This document shows, piece by piece, positions 57,836 to 64,000 of a DNA stretch of 64,000 bases. The notes under the pieces were generated by a model, which did not search any database, had not been told where the DNA came from, and saw only the letters and a list, made by a program, of their open reading frames with translations. The stretch is from the NCBI GenBank assembly GCA_033977485.1, contig CM066989.1, positions 35,838,595-35,902,594 on the forward strand. The letters run 5' to 3'. Both the position numbers and the translations under genes were made by a program. This stretch comes from Hydrangea macrophylla (taxonomy: Eukaryota > Streptophyta > Magnoliopsida > Cornales > Hydrangeaceae). Numbering within the stretch: the stretch's first letter is position 1; every line of letters starts with the position of its first letter.

Positions 57836-59449
57836 TTACTGAAAATCAAATAAACAAAATAAATATGGATATCAGAATTTGACGGTTTGAAATAAAAGAA
57901 TCCTTAAAAAAACTCTTATTTAAAAACAAAGTCGCCGGAATATCGAAAGGAAAGAATAAAGCCTCCGTGTGGTGGTCAATGTTCGATCTTTTGATTAATC
58001 ATGACTTGTCCGCTATGCAACTCTTGCAAAACAAGTTATGACTCCCGAACCTTTTTGATCTCTAAGTTTCTGAATAATGCCCCGTGTGGGATCCCTTATC
58101 CATTGTTTAGCTAGTGTGTACCATTAACTAAGATCCAATCACAACCGTCTCAAGTAGCGCCTCCATGTGGTGGTCACCCTCTAACACATCTGATTGATCC
58201 TATCAAAGGAAGTTCACATCTAGTAACCAATGAGTAATGCACCCTCTGTATGGAATGATCACCCCTGGCGAGGTGACACAGAATGCACCACTCATCTTAT
58301 AGTGAACCGTTAATGGAAGATTGTGGGTGTTTATTAATAAGACCCTCCCACTAGATTTAATAAATAAGGATTTTGCTTTTGAAAAATGTTTCCACACATT
58401 ACCCATAAACATCCAATGTTTACTAATGCGTTGAAATGGTTTTTGAATTTATTTTAGAAAACTTGTTTTACGTGCATGCAAGTAGTAACAATATAAAACG
58501 CCAATCACAAACCAAGCACATAAAACAAAAACTAAAATGAAACAAAGGCATTCATATGCCTCTATCTCCTATGGCTCTATCTCCATAGAACCTCCTTCTT
58601 GGTTTGGTCGCCTCTAGCTCCATCTTCATAGACATCGGCTTGCTCCATCTCCATGGATTTTCTTATTCTAATACATTGGTCCTATGCTTTTTTCGGAGCT
58701 TACAATTTATCTAGAAACAGAAAAATAACTATAATATAAAAGGCTAGGGAAACCGGTGCGACTTTCCTTTTCGTAGGATTGAAGTCGTAGCGCCCTTTAC
58801 ATATGCCTTAAACCAAACCAATAATAAAACATAATATACACCAATCTGAAACAATTAAATACAAAATTTAAAAGTCTTGGTGTCATGGGAGATAGCGACT
58901 AAGCTTGCTGCAAAAGGGTTAGTCGTACGCACATCTATGCATAAATAACAATTGGAATCGCTAATTGATTCACACAGTACATAAACTCTTTATATACTGA
59001 ATTAGAACTCAAAGCAGAATCTAACTTCACTGTCACAGTTTGATCTGTCGAAGACCGTTCGATCGCTCGAACCTTCGATCGATTGAACATTGTTCAATCG
59101 CTTGAACTTTCTATTTCACAGAATGATTTGAAAAAATTTACTGAATAATTTTAAAAATAAACATATAATTTTTAAAAAATTTAAAATTGTTAAAAGAACA
59201 ACCTGATAGAGAATCTGTCTCGATCGATCGAATGCTATTCGATCGATCGAACATATCCATCTTCGATCGATCGAACCAACTTCGATCGATCAAATGTAAC
59301 ATGCATCCAATGAAATTACAGATTTGTGTTCTGCTCCGATAATGCTACAAAAATAGATCTGTGATGATGCAGTTTTGAAAATAGTCCTAAAATCTACATG
59401 CAAATCAAAACTAGTGTTCCAAAACGCATCTATAGATCCAAACGAGCGA
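57836..59449 (-). other. Noncoding leader of the copia element
   Basis: Between gag and the PBS are 1.6 kb without a credible ORF. It contains repeated CCTCCGTGTGGTGGTCA-like blocks (57962, 58160), CTCCATCTCCATGG-like blocks (58565-58660) and a cluster of TTCGATCGATCGAA palindromes (59050-59290). Confidence 0.6.
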
Positions 59450-59462
59450 GGCTCTGATACCA
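59450..59462 (-). other. Primer binding site of the copia element, tRNA-iMet type
   Basis: On the minus strand TGGTATCAGAGCC follows the LTR end after a few bases. It is complementary to the initiator methionine tRNA 3' end. Confidence 0.85.
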
Positions 59463-59467
59463 ATTAA

Positions 59468-60456
59468 TGGAAAAACTGGTTTAAATTAAAAGTTTAAACG
59501 CGCAGCGAAAAAGTCAAGTTATAAAAACTTATTGGTAGCCCAGGATCTACTACCCGTCAATTCCATATATGCGTACTAACAAGAGGGAGAGGAAATATAC
59601 CTCAGGTCTTGAACCCAATACTGAAAACTTCTTTCTCCTTGATGGTGCAACAACTTCCACTAGGCTGTCTTCACTCTTATGACTCTTGCGGATGCCTGTC
59701 GAAAGGAATAGGGTTGGTGGGAACCCAAATAGGGAGGATAGGGAAGGTTTAGAGAAACCTAAATAGTTTCTGCAGCTTCTACGTATAAAAATGACAATTA
59801 AAAACATTCAGTATGCAGCTGCCTTATTTATAGATTCCCAAAACTGACCTAACCTTCAAGCGATCGAAGTGTATTCGATCGATCGAACCTTCGATCGATC
59901 GAACAACCCTCGAGCGATCGAACCTGCCTAGACTTCAATCGATCGAGACTCCTTCGATCGATCGAACCTGCCTTGACATGATCCTCATGTGCCCTTCCAA
60001 GCTTCCTAGCGGAGCTAAGAGTGGGACCTCCTAGGCTCTTTATTGTTGGCTTAGACCAGTTTGTTAATCACCGTGACCAAACTCTTTGAACAGCAAACTA
60101 ACTAACTAGTCAGTTAACCTATACTCCACTATAAAATGATAATTGAATTACAACGCAAAAGAACATATCCGAAGCGATAACTAGACTTGTATGTTGTACT
60201 AATGTCTCTCTACCTTCAGTATTCATAATCATGTTCAGGTAGTCGGATGACTGTTACTGTTAGCCTGAATCATGATTACTTCATGTATTCTTTGAGTCCC
60301 ATTCACCTCTCATGATTACCAAACATGGTGATAACTCTTATCAACAAGACTACAATACTCAGTAATCGACTTGGTGACATTCTGAAGGGAATGCTTACTC
60401 TGAAACAGAGGGTAGATTCTGTCTTGACAATATATTTTCACAACCCTATGAACATG
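59468..60456 (-). repeat. 5' LTR of the copia element, truncated
   Basis: It starts TGGAAAAACTGG on the plus strand and is closely similar to 52364-53315. It has an extra unit of about 40 bp in the GATCGATC block (59878-59920). It stops at GAACATG, where TGTAGACACC begins. About 520 bp of LTR are missing or lie beyond the window. Confidence 0.88.
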
Positions 60457-60984
60457 TGTAGACACCCCAATTTTGACCAAACGTCAAATCCAGGGATTGG
60501 TTACCTCTCAAAGACCGATGATAACGATGTCCATGACATTCGAGGATTTTCCAAGAAATTCAAAATCTTCAAGAAAAAATTTAAAAAAAAAAATAATAAT
60601 AATAATAATAATAAAGGGAAAGGATTCAGGCATTCGGGGGGAAACCCGAACGACGAAGAACGTGTGAGAAACCCAGTCTGGGAATCCATTTTCTTTTAAA
60701 GAAAAGAGAATTAATAAACAAAAAAAAAAGAGAGAAAGAGAGAAAGAGGGAGTTTCCTTGAAAAAAAAAAAAAGAGGACAAAATAAATGAAAAGATTTTT
60801 GAAAAAGAGAAAATACAAAAAAGAAATAGTATATTCAAAAATATACCATGCACATGGTTGATACCATGCACATGGGGGATCTTAATGCAAATATATACAT
60901 ACATAGAATAAAAAAAAATTTGTTTACACCAACATATTTTTTGAAAAATCAAAAAGAAGGACAAAATTCAGTTAGCCCCGGCAT

Positions 60985-61110
60985 GCGGAAAACGCGGCGG
61001 CACTCACTGAGTGCCGCGTCGGCACTCACTGTTTGCCGCTCGGCACTCAGCAAGTGCCGCCCGGCACTCAGTGAGTGCCGCCGGCACCCGTTGAGTGCCG
61101 CTGGCTGTAA
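60985..61110. repeat. GC-rich inverted-repeat block (GGCACTCA/TGAGTGCC)
   Basis: Five to six alternating GGCACTCA and TGAGTGCCG motifs occur in 125 bp, mutually complementary and able to form several hairpins. The block ends about 90 bp before the TATA box. Confidence 0.8.
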
Positions 61111-61865
61111 CAGACTGCATTTTCTCACATGTTCTAGAAGAAAACCTTGCACATGGGTCTCTACCCGAATTTACCCATCTATCCCTGGAATAATGGCCTA
61201 TATAAACAAAACCTTCTCTTCCATTTTGAGGACTTGAACTTGGAAATCAATATATACACAAATACAAGAATCATATAGATTTTTAGAGAGAGAAGAAGAA
61301 TTTCTTGAAGAACTTGAAGAACTTTGAAGAGAATTTGGAAATCTTGGAAGATCTTCACAAGAAGTTGAAGAAATACTTGAGGTCATAGAGGTAACCTCTT
61401 AATCCTTGATAGAATTAGGACAATTCAATCACAAGTTCATAGTTCTAGGAACTTTTTCACATTTTCAAAACCTCTCTTCTTATCCCATTTCATCACACAC
61501 CACCAAGAACTTGTGATTGAATCTCATAACATTTCATCAATTTGGATATAATTAGCTTTGGGTTTAAGACAAATTCAACTTTGAAAAGTTCATATTCTTA
61601 GATTTCTAAGTAATCCTTGATTTTCCTTATTTCTATTTCATTAGAAAGGTGCATGAGATCTTCCATATCTCATTGAACCTCTTTGAGTTTGATTCCTTAA
61701 TTTTCTATGATCTTATGATCCATATGGAAATTAGAATGAATCATAGTCCTAATCTACATATAATTAGTGAGAGTCAAGTCTTAATCCATGTTTTGAACCT
61801 CCTCACTAAGAATCTTATGGAATCCTTACCATATTCCAATGAGGTTTGAGTAGATTTTAACTTCA

Positions 61866-62470
61866 TTTAGACTCCAATGACCATCAAATGGTAGGAGTGA
61901 TAAGTTGAATTCAAGCTTGGGTCCATAGGTTTGAATTCTTTATTTGAGGATTTTGTGAAGTTCATTTCAATACTTCATCAAGATCCATAAGTGTAAGGTG
62001 TCTTAAAACTCCAATGACCATCAAATGGTAGGAGAAAATGTGTTAGTTCAAGTCTACTCCCATGGCTTAGACTAATCTTTCCCTTGGGTTTTGAGAAGTT
62101 CTCTATACTTCATCTAAAACCTACATATATGAGTATGTCTCTAACTCCAATGACCATCAAATGGTAGGAGTGATAAGTTGAATTCAAGCTTGGGTCCATA
62201 GGTTTGAGTTCTTTATTTGAGGATTTTGTGAAGTTCATTTCAATACTTCATCAAGATCCATAAGTGTAAGGTGTCTTAAAACTCCAATGACCATTAAGTG
62301 ATAGGAGTAGTGACTTGAATTCAAACTTTTATCCATGGATTTAAGTTCATTGTTCTTTGGATCTTGTGAAGTCCACGCTATACTTCATTAAAATCTATGA
62401 GCATATATGTCTCTTAGTCTTCAATGACCATCAAATGGTAGAAGGAGTAGTTTGGTTTGAGCCCAACTTC
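61866..62470 (+). repeat. 137-bp tandem repeat, five units
   Basis: ACTCCAATGACCATCAAATGG begins units at 61871, 62008, 62143, 62281 (diverged) and 62418 (diverged), a period of 135-138 bp. It lies downstream of the TATA box, within the transcribed part of the LTR. Confidence 0.85.
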
Positions 62471-63922
62471 ATGATTATTTAATAGTTGAGGCCAACCAAC
62501 AAAGTTGAACTAGCAAAATGAAAACAGTGGGTTCACAAACTGTTTTTGATCAAGGATTTTTAGTTTGAAATCCGACCGTTGGAATCGAATGAAACCAACG
62601 GGAAAATGTTCATAACACATTGTTTTACCACTGTGATTTTTTTTTTTAGCAAGATCTTGTGATTAGAGGGGTTTAATCATGGTTTTTGTGAGCTAATCAC
62701 AATCTGTCCAGAGTTCTAAGAATACTTTCAGAATAATGAGTCCGTTTTGAAATTAATAAATCAGAACCTTAATAAAGTTTTTGGGGTCTCAAATAAATTT
62801 TTATAAGTACCTTAATGTGTTAGGAAGGTACCCTAAAAAGATCTAAGTTTTTCTCATTTTTTTACTATTTTTAAAAAATCATACAAGATCTCTGGACAGA
62901 GAGTTGTAGAATCCTGAGTGAGGTCTAGTATTTTCCATATTCCTGGAGATCTAACCGTTGAAACCTTGATTTTCAAGTTGGGTTAGAAACTAGACTCACA
63001 GAGGCATAACATATCCAAAAATCATTAAGATCCAACCGTTGAAAGTATTTTATTCCTATTTTTGAACATCTGATCTGCTCTCTGTAATTCATAAAAAACT
63101 GCTACTGTTTTTGTCTAATCTTATTTATTTTAACTCAAATGGTCTCCTAATGTCTTGGAACCCAAACCATGTTTTGAATAATGATAATTTAGATTAAATC
63201 CAGAGGCTTATGGATCCAAATTAGTGAATAAATTCATGTCCCATTCTTGTCCATATTCATGCATTCATTCATACATGCTAATATTCATAAGTAGGACTTA
63301 TCTCTTGTCTAAGATGTATCTAATTGAACATGACTTAGGATTTACTTATTTATGATATTATATCTTGTCTAAGGCATGTGTACTAACCTTTGTTTTGTAG
63401 CGCATTTGAGGTACAATTCCTCAACTCTTTTCTAGTTTAATTCCATTTTTGATTTATATTGATTTTCGACTCCATGTGCGACACCTTAGCCTAGGTTTTG
63501 CCTTATGTGTATATATGTGTTAGAGACCTTTCTTAGGTTTATTTTTGCATGCATTGCACGTTTGATATTCGCGGCCGGATCCCGGGTATGTTTTCTAGTT
63601 CTCTATTGCATATCATGATGTTTGCTAGTTGAATTATGTGACTTATGAATGATATTTTACCGTTAGCAATTTTGCACCCTTTCAACATGCTTGTGTTATG
63701 TATACCTATATATGTATTAATTGAGGGCATGCTTAGATTAATAACTTGATTAAAAAGGATGTTGAGTAGAGGCCTATCGTGAGATAGGATGAAAGGGGGT
63801 GTTTTAGTCCGCCGGGCTCCTTCCCCTTTCATTCCATAATCCCCGGACCCAGTTTATCTTTGGTTTCGCAAAAGATCAGTTTGCTTTAAAATGGTTTCTT
63901 AATTTTTCCTTTTAAAAATTAA

Positions 63923-64000
63923 GTGGCGACTCATTTGTTTTGGAAATTGATTTCGAAAAGCTGTGGGTAAAGATAACCTGCGATATCCACAACATGACAT
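63923..64000 (+). mobile_element. PBS and start of internal region of the second Ogre/Tat-like element
   Basis: TGGCGACTCATTTG at 63925 parallels 3305. The following GATATCCACA near 63985 parallels GGTATCCACA near 3406, supporting a shared internal sequence. Confidence 0.55.

Larger units (their letters stand above)
52364..60456 (-). mobile_element. Ty1/copia retrotransposon, minus strand
   Basis: Integrase lies before RT and RNase H, which identifies copia. LTRs are 52364-53838 (3' LTR, complete) and 59468-60456 (5' LTR, cut short by the Ogre/Tat-like LTR). PBS is at 59450-59462 and the polypurine tract at 53839-53850. Coding sequence (53854-57830) has five nonsense codons and at least two frameshifts. 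The 1.6-kb leader (57836-59449) is noncoding. Right-end sequence is missing, so a target-site duplication of the left ATTAA cannot be tested. Confidence 0.9.
60457..63922 (+). mobile_element. LTR of an Ogre/Tat-like element, second copy
   Basis: It starts TGTAGACACCCC like the LTR at 101 and is followed by AG-TGGCGACTC (63925 on), the same PBS-like sequence. A GC-rich hairpin block lies at 60985-61110 and a CCTATATAAAC TATA box at 61197. It has an (AAT)n microsatellite (60590-60613) and a 137-bp tandem repeat (61866-62470). It starts exactly where the copia LTR stops, so it probably inserted there. The rest is right of the window. Confidence 0.65.

Noticed and set aside
60325..60699. 124-codon ORF spanning the copia/Ogre-like junction
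   Set aside because: It runs across the boundary between two elements and an AAT microsatellite, so it cannot be an ancestral gene.

Overview
This window is plant nuclear DNA, most likely intergenic or heterochromatic sequence from a eudicot. I infer that from the mix of plant LTR-retrotransposon lineages, a CACTA transposon carrying plant-type gene exons, GT-AG introns, and AT-rich sequence with TATA/CT/AC microsatellites. I cannot name the species. I found no intact single-copy host gene and no structural RNA gene. Almost all of the 64 kb is transposable elements nested in or abutting one another.

Layout. 1-3302: internal 3' end, polypurine tract and a 3.2-kb LTR of an Ogre/Tat-like element, followed by its PBS. 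3714-6589: LTR A of family D (a Del/Tekay-like chromovirus, minus strand). 6694-10055: LTR X1 of family X (minus). 10164-17965: a rearranged block with LTR B (partial), an integrase tail plus LTR C (plus strand), a 184-bp spacer, then LTR D and a second integrase tail in inverted orientation. 18789-19737: partial family-X LTR with a tRNA-iMet-type PBS. 19753-22390: noncoding internal domain with a polypurine tract at its right end. 22391-43049: LTR X2, split by a 17-kb Tat-lineage Ty3/gypsy element (24191-41198). 43057-45901: LTR E of family D. 45902-47279: decayed coding debris and a foldback element. 47280-50178: LTR-like sequence and degenerate internal sequence. 50179-52363: a family-D-related LTR (F). 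52364-60456: a Ty1/copia element (minus strand) inserted in LTR F. 60457-64000: a second Ogre/Tat-like LTR that interrupts the copia right LTR.

The most informative object is the Tat element. On the plus strand it has gag, protease, RT, two RNase H domains and integrase in one frame broken by three stop codons. Downstream, on the opposite strand, are two tandem paralogous genes. Each has its own TATA box and G-box in a recognisably duplicated promoter, and a homologous A-rich boundary. The distal gene has three introns; its five coding segments join into one 625-codon frame when a CACTA insertion is removed. The protein resembles the 'putative gypsy type transposon' family (Transposase_28, PF04195) fused to a coiled-coil tail.

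That gene is split by a 4,983-bp nonautonomous CACTA transposon (32515-37497, TSD CGA). The transposon carries four exons of a pseudouridine synthase gene and a fragment of the RNA polymerase II largest subunit gene. The order of insertion, oldest to youngest, is LTR X2, then Tat, then CACTA; separately, LTR F, then copia, then (probably) the Ogre/Tat-like LTR at 60457.
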